NCBI GenBank assembly: GCA_019414245.1
Contig: DXMK01000018.1
Coordinates: 1 to 64,000, forward strand
Origin: Collinsella sp.
GTDB lineage: Bacteria; Actinomycetota; Coriobacteriia; Coriobacteriales; Coriobacteriaceae
Reading direction: 5' to 3'
Length of the DNA: 64,000 bases
The position numbers and the translations under genes were made by a program. Shown here one piece after another: positions 57,014-64,000 of this stretch (position 1 is the stretch's first letter; each line of letters starts with the position of its first letter). The notes beneath the pieces were generated by a model. That model worked only from the letters and a program-made list of their open reading frames with translations, searched no databases and was not told the origin of the DNA.

Positions 57014-57994
57014 TTGGATATTATCGAGCTTCTAAAATCTGCCTTCATGGGCCTGGTCGAGGGCATCACCGAATGGCTGCCCGTTTCGTCGACGGGCCAC
57101 ATGATCTTGGTGGACGAGTTCGTCAAGATGAACGTGAGCGAGACGTTCTGGAATATGTTCCTGGTCGTGATTCAGCTCGGCGCCATTCTGGCCGTCTGCG
57201 TGCTGTTTTTCCACGAGCTCAACCCGTTCTCGCCCAGCAAGGGCAAGGAGGGCCGTCGCGACACCTGGGTGCTGTGGGGCAAGATTGTGCTCGGTTGCAT
57301 TCCTGCGGCGGCGATCGGCCTGCCGCTCAACGACTGGATGGAGGAGCATTTCTACAACGCTCCCGGCGTGGCGCTGGCGCTCATTGTGTACGGCGTGCTG
57401 TTTATCGTGATCGAGAACTGGCGCGCGAGCAAGCGCGAGGAAATGGCCGTTGCCGGTTCGTTTGGTTCGCGTGCTGTGGTGTCGGGTGGACGTCCCGCCG
57501 GTGCGCACTTTGCGGCGCCCCCCACGGCTACCGCTGAGGATGAGGACGATGACGAGAATCTGGACTTTGGTTCCATCGCCACGCTCGAGGACCTCAGCTG
57601 GAAGACTGCGCTGGGTATCGGCTGCTTCCAGGTGCTTTCGCTGGTGCCTGGTACGTCTCGCTCCGGTTCTACCATCATCGGCGGCCTGCTTTTGGGCTGC
57701 ACGCGCTCGGTGGCGTCTAAGTTTACGTTCTTCCTGGCTATTCCCGTTATGTTTGGCGCGAGTGCGCTCAAGCTGGTCAAGTACTTCATCAAGGGCGGCA
57801 CGTTCGGCACCAACGAGATCGCCATCTTGGGCGTGGGCTGCGTTGTGGCCTTTGTGGTTTCGCTCATCGCCATCAAGTGGCTCATGGGCTTCGTCCGCCG
57901 TCACGACTTCAAGTGCTTCGGAGTCTACCGCATCATCCTGGGCATCGTAGTGCTCGCATACTTCTTCGTTCTGGAGCCGATGCTCGGCCTCTAA
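57014..57994 (+). CDS. uppP: Undecaprenyl-diphosphatase UppP/BacA
   Basis: 326 residues using the TTG at 57014 (AGGGGG five bases upstream), which gives the family N terminus DIIELLKSAFMGLVEGITEW. A longer reading from 56945 lacks homology. Catalytic regions EGITEWLPVSSTGHMIL and VPGTSRSGSTIIGGLLLG are intact; eight or so transmembrane helices. It recycles the lipid carrier of peptidoglycan synthesis and gives bacitracin resistance when raised. Unusual: an acidic, Gly/Ala-rich insertion of about 50 residues (SFGSRAVVSGG ... TAEDEDDDENLD) in the middle loop. Confidence 0.92.
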   Translation: MDIIELLKSAFMGLVEGITEWLPVSSTGHMILVDEFVKMNVSETFWNMFLVVIQLGAILAVCVLFFHELNPFSPSKGKEGRRDTWVLWGKIVLGCIPAAAIGLPLNDWMEEHFYNAPGVALALIVYGVLFIVIENWRASKREEMAVAGSFGSRAVVSGGRPAGAHFAAPPTATAEDEDDDENLDFGSIATLEDLSWKTALGIGCFQVLSLVPGTSRSGSTIIGGLLLGCTRSVASKFTFFLAIPVMFGASALKLVKYFIKGGTFGTNEIAILGVGCVVAFVVSLIAIKWLMGFVRRHDFKCFGVYRIILGIVVLAYFFVLEPMLGL

Positions 57995-58009
57995 CTTAGT
58001 CGACGCTGC

Positions 58010-58109
58010 GCGGCGGCCAGGGCGACAACTTGTCATTCAAAGGGGGTGGCATGACCAAAAGGTCTATGCCGCCCCCTTTTCATGCCAATTTGTTCGCCCT
58101 GGCCGCCGC
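58010..58109 (+). terminator. Compound palindrome with terminator core after uppP
   Basis: Outer arms GCGGCGGCCAGGGCGA (58010-58025) / TCGCCCTGGCCGCCGC (58094-58109) are perfect. Inside is a classic terminator: AAAGGGGGTGGCAT...ATGCCGCCCCCTTTT with inner GACC/GGTC (58039-58080). The outer helix is not needed for termination. Confidence 0.8.
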
Positions 58110-58157
58110 TCGCTACCGTTGCCATGACATCGGTGGCTCCGTGATTGGTACATTGGG

Positions 58158-58198
58158 GTCAGGTTTCTTTGCACCAACGTGGTGCAGACTAACCTGAC
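58158..58198. repeat. REP-like hairpin upstream of pcrA
   Basis: GTCAGGTT (58158-58165) / AACCTGAC (58191-58198) outside GCACCA (58171-58176) / TGGTGC (58180-58185). Different sequence from the GGGGAC units but same size and placement. Confidence 0.65.
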
Positions 58199-58350
58199 AC
58201 CTTTGCGCCAAATCCGCTGGGGCGGACCTGACGGCGGCGCACGGAGTCGTGGTGTGATTTGCGTCGGTGTCCGCGCGGCTCGGTATACTGGTACGGCTCA
58301 AACTATGGCGCTGCCCGCAGGCGCGCCGTCTGTCAGATGAGGAGTCGCCC

Positions 58351-61251
58351 ATGACCCAGCCCTTGCCCTGGGAAAAGAACGCCGCGGTACCCGTGCCGCC
58401 CGCGCCGGAACCCGTGCCGCTCGATGCATACACCGCCCCCGCTGCGCCGGAGCCCGAGCTCGTTCCGCTCGACATCTATGACGCTCCCGCGCCGGCGCCC
58501 AAGCCTATCAAGCCGCTCGTCGACATCGACAGCCTTAATCCCGCCCAGCGCGAGGCGGTCCTGTCCACCGAGGGCCCGTTGCTGGTGCTCGCCGGCGCCG
58601 GCTCGGGCAAGACCCGCGTCTTGACCTTCCGCATCGCACATATGCTCGGCGACCTGGGCGTTAAGCCTTGGCAGGTTCTTGCCATTACGTTTACCAACAA
58701 GGCTGCGGCCGAGATGCGCGAGCGTCTGGCGGCACTCATCCCCAGCGGCACTCGTGGCATGTGGGTGTGCACCTTCCATGCCATGTGCGTGCGCATGCTG
58801 CGCGAGGACGCCGACCTGCTGGGCTATACCGGTCAATTCACCATCTACGATGACGACGACTCAAAGCGCATGGTGCGCGACATTATGCAGGCGCTCGGCA
58901 TCGAGCAAAAGCAGTTCCCCATCAACATGATCCGCAGCAAGATCAGCTCTGCTAAAAACGCCATGATCGGGCCCGAGGACATGCTCAAGAGCGCCGATAG
59001 CCCCAACGACAAAAAGGCCGCGCAAGTCTACCTGGAGCTGGAGCGCCGCCTGCGCGCCGCCAACGCGATGGACTTCGACGACCTGCTCGTGCGCACGCTC
59101 GAGCTACTGCGCACCCGCCCCGAGGTGCTCGACAAGTACCAGGAGCGCTTCCGCTACATTAGCGTCGACGAGTATCAGGACACCAACCACGTCCAGTACG
59201 AGATCGCCAACCTGCTGGCCGCCAAGTACCAAAACCTCATGGTCGTGGGCGACGACGACCAGTCCATTTACAGCTGGCGTGGCGCCGACATCACCAACAT
59301 CCTGGACTTTGAGCAGGACTTTAAAAACTGCAAGACCGTCAAGCTGGAGCAGAACTATCGCTCTACGGGTCATATCCTGAGCGCCGCCAACGCCGTGGTG
59401 CGTCACAACTCGCAGCGCAAGGACAAGCGCCTGTTTACGGCCGAGGGCGATGGCGAGAAGATTCAGGCTTTCCAGGCAAGCGACGAGCGCGACGAAGGTC
59501 GCTGGATTGCCGGCGAGATCGAAAAGCTGCATGCCAAGGGTACAAGCTACGACGATATCGCCGTGTTCTACCGCACCAACGCCCAGTCGCGTATCCTCGA
59601 AGATATGTTCCTGCGCGCGGGCGTGCCCTACAAGATCGTCGGCGGCACGCGATTCTTCGACCGCGCCGAGATTCGCGACGTCATGGCCTACCTCAAGATG
59701 ATCGTGAACCCGGCCGACGAGATGAGCGTCAAGCGCGTCATCAACACGCCGCGCCGCGGCATCGGCTCCACCTCGATTCAAAAGATCGAGCAGCTGGCGC
59801 GCGACAACCGCTGCTCGTTCTTCCAAGCCTGCGAGATCGCGTGCGCCGAGACGGGCATGTTTAGCGCCAAGGTCCGCAATGGCCTGTCGAGCTTTGTGTC
59901 GCTGGTGCGCGAGGGCCGCCGCATGGACGGCGAGCTCAAGGACGTTGTCGAGATGATTGTCGACAAGACGGGCCTGCTGCAGGCCTTTCGCGCCGAGGGC
60001 ACCATGGAGGCCGAGAGCCGCGCCGAGAACATCCAGGAATTCCTGGGCGTGGCCGCCGAATTTGAGGAGACGCACGAGGATATCGAGGGTACGCTCGAGA
60101 GCTTAGAGGAGCTGCGCGCGGCCGGTGTTGCCGACGTGCCTGCCGGCGCCGAGCCCGAGCCCGTCGTGGTGAGCGCACCTGCGCCCGAGCCGGGACCGTC
60201 TGCCCCGGTATCCTCGTTTGAGGCGCTCGTTGGCGCGCGTGATGCCGCAGGTTCCAATCCGCTCGATAGCCTAGCCGCCCCGGCGCTCTCGCCGCAGGAT
60301 GCCCTGGCTGCCGCCATTGCGGGCAACGCGTATGCCGCGCCGACGGAGATGCCGGCGGGTGCCGTGCATGCCGACGAGATCGAGCGCACCTACGGTCCGC
60401 TCACCTGTAAGGCGCTTCCTGCTCTCATGGAGTGGCTGGCCCTGCGCTCCGACTTGGATTCCCTGGCCGGCGAGACGCATGCCATTACCATGATGACCAT
60501 CCACTCCGCCAAGGGCCTGGAGTTCCCGGCGGTGTTCGTGGCCGGCATGGAGGAGGGCATCTTCCCGCACGTGCACGACTTTGGCGGCAGCGATGATCCG
60601 GGCAAGCTCGAGGAGGAGCGTCGCCTGGCCTACGTTGCCATCACGCGTGCCCGTAAGCGCCTGTTCCTGACCTATGCGGCCACGCGTCGCACCTACGGCT
60701 CGACCTCTGCCAACCCGCGCTCTCGTTTCCTCAACGAGATTCCGTTTGAGGATATCGAGTTTAGCGGTATCGGTTCTGCCGGTTTTGAGGGCACGGGCTG
60801 GGAGAAGCGCGGCGACCGTCACGGCACCTTTGGCTCGGGCATGGGCTCGGATATGTATGGCGGCAAGGTGTTCGGTTCGCATACGCGCTCGACCGGCGGT
60901 TCCGGTTCGCGCGGCGGATCGAGCTTCGACGATTTCTTTGGTGGCAGCACCTATGGCACCGAGCGCCATCGCGGGGTTTCGCCCGACGCCGGCCGTGTTG
61001 CCTCGACCTTTGGTTCGGGCGCGCCGCGAGCTAAAAAGCCGTCGTCCAAGGTGTCGCCGACGGTGGAGCGCAAGGTCGATCGCGCCAGCGCGTCACAGGA
61101 CTTTGCCGCGGGCGATACCGTGAGCCACAAGACCTTTGGCACCGGTACCGTGATCTCGGTCGCCGGAGACATGATCGAGGTCCAGTTCGAAAAAACCGGC
61201 CAGACCAAAAAGCTGATGAAAGGTTTTGCACCGATCGTCAAGCTGTCGTGA
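58351..61251 (+). CDS. pcrA: ATP-dependent DNA helicase PcrA/UvrD
   Basis: 966 residues from ATG 58351 (GAGGAG upstream). A Pro/Ala-rich N-terminal extension (1-60) precedes the superfamily 1A core: LNPAQREAVL (Q motif), LAGAGSGKTRVL (I), AITFTNKAAAEMRER (Ia), ISVDEYQDTN (II), VVGDDDQSIYSWRGA (III), LEQNYRS (IV), MTIHSAKGLEFPAV (V), VAITRARKRLFL (VI). The C-terminal Tudor-like RNA-polymerase-binding domain (VSHKTFGTGTVISVAGD) is present. About 100 residues of Pro/Ala-rich low-complexity sequence interrupt the core before motif V. Works in repair and replication restart. Confidence 0.95.
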   Translation: MTQPLPWEKNAAVPVPPAPEPVPLDAYTAPAAPEPELVPLDIYDAPAPAPKPIKPLVDIDSLNPAQREAVLSTEGPLLVLAGAGSGKTRVLTFRIAHMLGDLGVKPWQVLAITFTNKAAAEMRERLAALIPSGTRGMWVCTFHAMCVRMLREDADLLGYTGQFTIYDDDDSKRMVRDIMQALGIEQKQFPINMIRSKISSAKNAMIGPEDMLKSADSPNDKKAAQVYLELERRLRAANAMDFDDLLVRTLELLRTRPEVLDKYQERFRYISVDEYQDTNHVQYEIANLLAAKYQNLMVVGDDDQSIYSWRGADITNILDFEQDFKNCKTVKLEQNYRSTGHILSAANAVVRHNSQRKDKRLFTAEGDGEKIQAFQASDERDEGRWIAGEIEKLHAKGTSYDDIAVFYRTNAQSRILEDMFLRAGVPYKIVGGTRFFDRAEIRDVMAYLKMIVNPADEMSVKRVINTPRRGIGSTSIQKIEQLARDNRCSFFQACEIACAETGMFSAKVRNGLSSFVSLVREGRRMDGELKDVVEMIVDKTGLLQAFRAEGTMEAESRAENIQEFLGVAAEFEETHEDIEGTLESLEELRAAGVADVPAGAEPEPVVVSAPAPEPGPSAPVSSFEALVGARDAAGSNPLDSLAAPALSPQDALAAAIAGNAYAAPTEMPAGAVHADEIERTYGPLTCKALPALMEWLALRSDLDSLAGETHAITMMTIHSAKGLEFPAVFVAGMEEGIFPHVHDFGGSDDPGKLEEERRLAYVAITRARKRLFLTYAATRRTYGSTSANPRSRFLNEIPFEDIEFSGIGSAGFEGTGWEKRGDRHGTFGSGMGSDMYGGKVFGSHTRSTGGSGSRGGSSFDDFFGGSTYGTERHRGVSPDAGRVASTFGSGAPRAKKPSSKVSPTVERKVDRASASQDFAAGDTVSHKTFGTGTVISVAGDMIEVQFEKTGQTKKLMKGFAPIVKLS

Positions 61252-61258
61252 TCCCGGC

Positions 61259-61388
61259 GGACCTGGGCGGGCGTATGGGGCAACATCACCTGCTCGGACA
61301 GTCCTGCGCAAGACGGAGGCCACATTAAGTGGCCTCCTTTGCGTGCGGAACTCGCGATCGATGTTGCCCCATACACCCGCCCAGGTCC
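61259..61388. repeat. Structured palindromic element A, 29-nt arms (covarying family 2)
   Basis: Arms 61259-61287 and 61360-61388 are inverted repeats with 28 of 29 pairs. Between them CCTGCTCGGACAGTCCTGC, an apical hairpin GGAGGCCAC-ATTAA-GTGGCCTCC (61315-61337) and GTGCGGAACTCGCGATCG. Its core matches the reverse complement of 61541-61667, while its arms are unrelated. Starts 8 bases after the pcrA stop. Confidence 0.85.
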
Positions 61389-61470
61389 TTGGGTAACGTT
61401 GCTGGACGAACATCGCTCTGCTCGTTCGCTTTTTGGTCTGGAGAGCCGGGTGGGCTGATATATAGATACG

Positions 61471-61510
61471 AGTAGGGGCTCCCCCGTTGATGGGCGGGGG
61501 AGCCCCTACT
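61471..61510. other. Long hairpin between the two structured elements
   Basis: AGTAGGGGCTCCCCC (61471-61485) pairs perfectly with GGGGGAGCCCCTACT (61496-61510), loop of 10. No T run on either strand. Lies midway between elements A and B in the pcrA-manA convergent gap. Confidence 0.75.
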
Positions 61511-61540
61511 TGCGTTTGGGTTGTTGTTGCTAGCCAGAGG

Positions 61541-61667
61541 CTCGCCGGGATGGGCGCGGGGTTTGGTCGATCGCGAGTTCCGCACGAGCCGGAGAGCACT
61601 TAATGTGCTCTCCGTGCGAGCAGGACTGCCCGAGCAGGCGATCAAACCCCGCGCCCATCCCGGCGAG
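61541..61667. repeat. Structured palindromic element B, opposite orientation (covarying family 2)
   Basis: Arms 61541-61569 and 61639-61667 pair at 28 of 29 positions plus one G-U. Read on the minus strand the core repeats element A: CCTGCTCGGGCAGTCCTGC, apical GGAGAGCAC-ATTAA-GTGCTCTCC, and GTGCGGAACTCGCGATCG. Two apical base pairs differ from A with compensating changes. Ends 18 bases before the manA stop codon. Confidence 0.85.
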
Positions 61668-61685
61668 CACTCGGGTACCAGTGAC

Positions 61686-62618
61686 CTACAGGTGGCTAAT
61701 AATCAGTTCCATCTTGCCTTCGAGGTCGATGGAGCTGACGGTGCTCGGGGCCAGCAGGTGGCTTCCCTTGTGGACGGGGTCGCCGCAGACGGTGCCTTCG
61801 CCGTTGATGACCGACAGGCACATGAAGGGCCAGCGCTGGTCGAGGGTCTTGCTGCCGTCGACACGCACACGATCGACGGTGTAGCAGGGATTGGACTCGA
61901 GCTCGGTCACGCCGTCGACCTCGGGCGCGGTCACGGTGCCGTCGGTCGGCGCCTGAACATCAAAATCGATGCAGTCGAGGCTCTGCTCAATATGCAGCGG
62001 GCGCAGCTTGCCGTCGGTGCCGGGGCGGTCGTAGTCGTACAGGCGATAGGTCACATCGCTCGACTGCTGCGTCTCCAAAATGAGCGTACCGGTCTTGATG
62101 GCGTGCACGGTACCGGAGTCAATCTGGAAAAAGTCGCCCTTGTGAATCGGCAGCACGTTGAGCATCTCGTCCCAGCGGCCGTCCTCGATCATCTGTGCTG
62201 CCTCGGCGCGGTCCTTGGCGCGCTGTCCGACGATGATCGTGGCGCCGGGCTCGCAGTCCAGCACATACCAGCACTCGGTCTTGCCCAGGCTGCCGTTCTC
62301 GTGCTCGGCAGCGTACTCGTCGTTGGGGTGAATCTGGATCGAAAGGTCGTCCTTGGCGTCCAGAATCTTAATGAGCAGCGGGAACTCCTTGCCCTCGCAG
62401 TTGCCAAAGAGCTCACGGTGCTCGGCCCACAGCCACGACAGCGTGTGGCCGGCATACGGGCCCTCCGCAATCTGGCAGTCGCCGTTGGGATGGGCCGAGA
62501 TAGCCCAGCACTCACCGATGGGACCCTCGGGAATGTCGTAACCAAATACGGTTTCGAGCTGGCGGCCGCCCCAGATCTTCTCGTGGAAGATCGGCGTCAG
62601 TTTAATCAAATCGGACAT
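61686..62618 (-). CDS. manA: Mannose-6-phosphate isomerase, class I
   Basis: 310 residues from the ATG at 62618, eight bases past GGGGG; the ATG two codons earlier is too close. Cupin-type PMI: KIWGGRQLE, the zinc ligands in LSIQIHPNDEYA and KTECWYVLD, then QIDSGTVHAIKTGTLILE. Interconverts mannose-6-P and fructose-6-P. It follows the GntR gene by 73 bases on the same strand. A convergent neighbour of pcrA with the palindromic region between. Confidence 0.93.
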   Translation of the reverse strand: MSDLIKLTPIFHEKIWGGRQLETVFGYDIPEGPIGECWAISAHPNGDCQIAEGPYAGHTLSWLWAEHRELFGNCEGKEFPLLIKILDAKDDLSIQIHPNDEYAAEHENGSLGKTECWYVLDCEPGATIIVGQRAKDRAEAAQMIEDGRWDEMLNVLPIHKGDFFQIDSGTVHAIKTGTLILETQQSSDVTYRLYDYDRPGTDGKLRPLHIEQSLDCIDFDVQAPTDGTVTAPEVDGVTELESNPCYTVDRVRVDGSKTLDQRWPFMCLSVINGEGTVCGDPVHKGSHLLAPSTVSSIDLEGKMELIISHL

Positions 62619-62691
62619 GTTCATACCCCCATGGTGTTGTGCGGTTGCCCACTCTAAACGAGCCATAACGAGCGCCCGCATGACTACAAAA

Positions 62692-63411
62692 CTATGCCAA
62701 CGTTACGTTGTGCAGCTCAAAGCGGTCACCAACGTTGCGCGAGATCGAATGCTCAAAGGCGGTGCCGCTATCCAAAAAGCCAATCTGGTTGAGCTCGAGC
62801 AGGGGAGAGCCGGGTTTGGTGTCCAGGCGCTCAGCCTCTTCCTCGGTTGCCGCTACGGCGCGAATGGTGCGGTGGAAGCTCGAAATCTTCAGCCCGCATT
62901 GCTCGCGGATGAAGCTGTAGACCGATCCATACAGGTCTTTCTTTTTAAGGCCCGGAATCAGCTCGAGGGGCATGTAGGTGTACTCGATAACGATGGGCTT
63001 CTCGTCGACCTGGCGCACGCGCACGATGTGATAGGCAAAGTCATCCTCGGCAATTCCCAGCTGAGTCGCAACCTCTGCCGGTGGATTGACAATCGAGAAA
63101 TCGTAGACCACCGAGGTTACCTTCTCCCCGCGGTGCTCATACGAAAAGCCCTGGGCGCGGTCGTTCTTGCCCTGGAAAAACGCCTTGTCGGGAAGCCCCG
63201 CCGTGTCTTTAACGTAGGTGCCCGATCCGCGCCGGCTGGTAACAAGACCCTCTTCGGTGATCTGCTCGATAGCTCGTTTGACGGTGATTTTGGAAACGCT
63301 ATAGAGCTCACAGAACTCAACGACGGTGGGTAGCTTGTCGCCCGGTTTAAGAGCGCCATCCTCGATGCTTCGACGGATATCTGCAGCTATCGCCTCGTAT
63401 TTGGGAATCAT
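62692..63411 (-). CDS. GntR-family regulator, HutC subfamily
   Basis: 239 residues from the ATG at 63411 (GGAGG upstream). N-terminal winged helix: PKYEAIAADIRRSIEDG, KLPTVVEFCELYSVSKITVK, SRRGSGTYV. C-terminal UTRA effector domain for a sugar phosphate or similar ligand. Divergent from the GH1 gene at 63714 and followed by manA, so it most likely controls phospho-beta-glucoside use. Confidence 0.92.
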   Translation of the reverse strand: MIPKYEAIAADIRRSIEDGALKPGDKLPTVVEFCELYSVSKITVKRAIEQITEEGLVTSRRGSGTYVKDTAGLPDKAFFQGKNDRAQGFSYEHRGEKVTSVVYDFSIVNPPAEVATQLGIAEDDFAYHIVRVRQVDEKPIVIEYTYMPLELIPGLKKKDLYGSVYSFIREQCGLKISSFHRTIRAVAATEEEAERLDTKPGSPLLELNQIGFLDSGTAFEHSISRNVGDRFELHNVTLA

Positions 63412-63519
63412 GGAACCTCCTTTCCGACATATAAGAATACGCAAGTAAGTATAACCCCCAACGAGGCACCCATATTACTTTTATATAAGAAGTCCGAGAA
63501 AGAAAAAACAAAAAGACGC

Positions 63520-63547
63520 TTTACTTTAGAAATTAGAGCGCTATAGT
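63520..63547 (+). promoter_or_regulatory. Probable promoter of the GH1 gene
   Basis: TTTACT (63520-63525), a 16-bp spacer and TATAGT (63542-63547), then GTTGTACGCAAC, a small dyad at about 63546-63557 that could be the GntR site. Lies in the divergent gap (63412-63713) between the regulator and the glucosidase genes. Confidence 0.55.
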
Positions 63548-63565
63548 TGTACGCAACGAACGGAA

Positions 63566-63609
63566 CCCTGCCGCCGGCAGGGCCGACCGTTTGGGGACGG
63601 TTTTGTTTT
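63566..63609 (+). terminator. Leader hairpins with terminator before the GH1 gene
   Basis: CCCTGCC-GCC-GGCAGGG (63566-63582), then ACCGT-TTGGGG-ACGGT (63586-63601) followed by TTTTGTTTT. The second is a weak intrinsic terminator about 100 bases upstream of the start codon, so transcription may be attenuated, for example by an antiterminator. No BglG-type site was recognised. Confidence 0.5.
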
Positions 63610-63713
63610 GGCGGGCTGGATATCTGGATAACCGGTGCGCGCCCGCGCCGGATAACTTGCCAAAGCAAACCCGTCTCCAACCGAAAGCTCTAGACACGAA
63701 AGCGAGGACTTTG

Positions 63714-64000
63714 ATGGCTCAGTATCAGCTGCCCCGTGACTTCTTCTTTGGCGCCGCTATGTCCGGCCCGCAGACTGAGGGTCAGTGGAACCAGGGCGGC
63801 AAGCTCGAGAACCTGTGGGATACCTGGTCCATCCAGGATCTGGATTCGTTCTATAACCGCGTTGGCTCTTATGCTGGCAATGACTTTATGGCTAAATACC
63901 AGGAGGACCTTCGCATTTTGAAGGACTTGGGCCTGGATACCTACCGCACCTCCATCCAGTGGAGTCGCCTGCTCGATGCTAACGGCAACCTCAATGAGGA
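63714..64000 (+). CDS. GH1 6-phospho-beta-glucosidase (partial)
   Basis: The first 95 codons; the gene continues past the window end. N terminus QLPRDFFFGAAMSGPQTEGQ is the glycoside hydrolase family 1 start, with the conserved substrate-binding Gln of the F-GxA-xS-xQ-xEG type, followed by KLENLWDTWSI and YRTSIQWSRL. The position beside a GntR regulator and the resemblance to phospho-glucosidases of the BglA group suggest PTS-imported beta-glucosides as substrate. ATG 63714 after GCGAGGAC. Confidence 0.9.
   Translation, partial: MAQYQLPRDFFFGAAMSGPQTEGQWNQGGKLENLWDTWSIQDLDSFYNRVGSYAGNDFMAKYQEDLRILKDLGLDTYRTSIQWSRLLDANGNLNE

Overview
The window looks like a chromosomal stretch of a human-gut Coriobacteriia, most likely Collinsella or a close relative. 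The basis is high GC with strong G/C third positions, a fused hisZ-hisG gene, the eno / ftsB-like / ppx order seen in Actinobacteria, Ala/Gly-rich insertions inside housekeeping enzymes, an LPXTG-type surface protein, and many gut-type sugar and two-component genes. The genus is an inference from gene content, not from a marker sequence.

Layout. 1-3.5 kb: an MFS exporter, then a SIS-domain deglycase and a TIM-barrel epimerase (FrlB/FrlC-like) behind a long inverted-repeat operator. 3.6-12 kb: a histidine operon hisZG-D-C-B-H-A-F-I-(RDAC small gene)-E, with the histidinol phosphatase gene convergent to it, so every step from PRPP to histidinol is present and hisD completes the path. 13.2-18.6 kb: orphan LarC C-terminal domain, YfcE-type phosphodiesterase, MazG, enolase, FtsB-like protein, Ppx/GppA. 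18.8-24.6 kb: DUF4143 ATPase behind three 33-bp repeats, tRNA-Leu(UAA), a TPR-like membrane protein, an orphan PTS IIB, a VOC protein, a two-component system and a UBA/DUF4342-like protein.

24.9-42.2 kb is an accessory defence island. It carries an Abi (HEPN) gene with a probable upstream small RNA and a G6 frameshift; an XRE-ImmA/IrrE module with its own operator; an McrBC pair; and a co-directional RHH - C5 methyltransferase - McrB-like ATPase - LlaJI endonuclease - Shedu (SduA) cluster. Decayed ISL3, IS256 and probable IS21 pieces lie between the modules. The island ends within a few bases of the Shedu stop codon, where an LPXTG-type surface protein resumes without its N terminus.

43.6-64 kb returns to core genes: two metallophosphoesterases, a TacAT-like GNAT/DUF1778 toxin-antitoxin pair, GluQ-RS, a DUF2207 protein, purH, a Bce-like two-component pair, a universal stress protein, UppP, PcrA, ManA, and a GntR regulator divergent from a GH1 phospho-beta-glucosidase that runs off the end.

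The intergenic spaces are unusually rich in large compound palindromes. Two families (10955-11040 with 53255-53341; 61259-61388 with 61541-61667) have two copies each inside the window, and the copies differ by compensatory base-pair changes. That points to selected or copy-maintained structure. REP-like units built on a GGGGAC core recur at several other sites.
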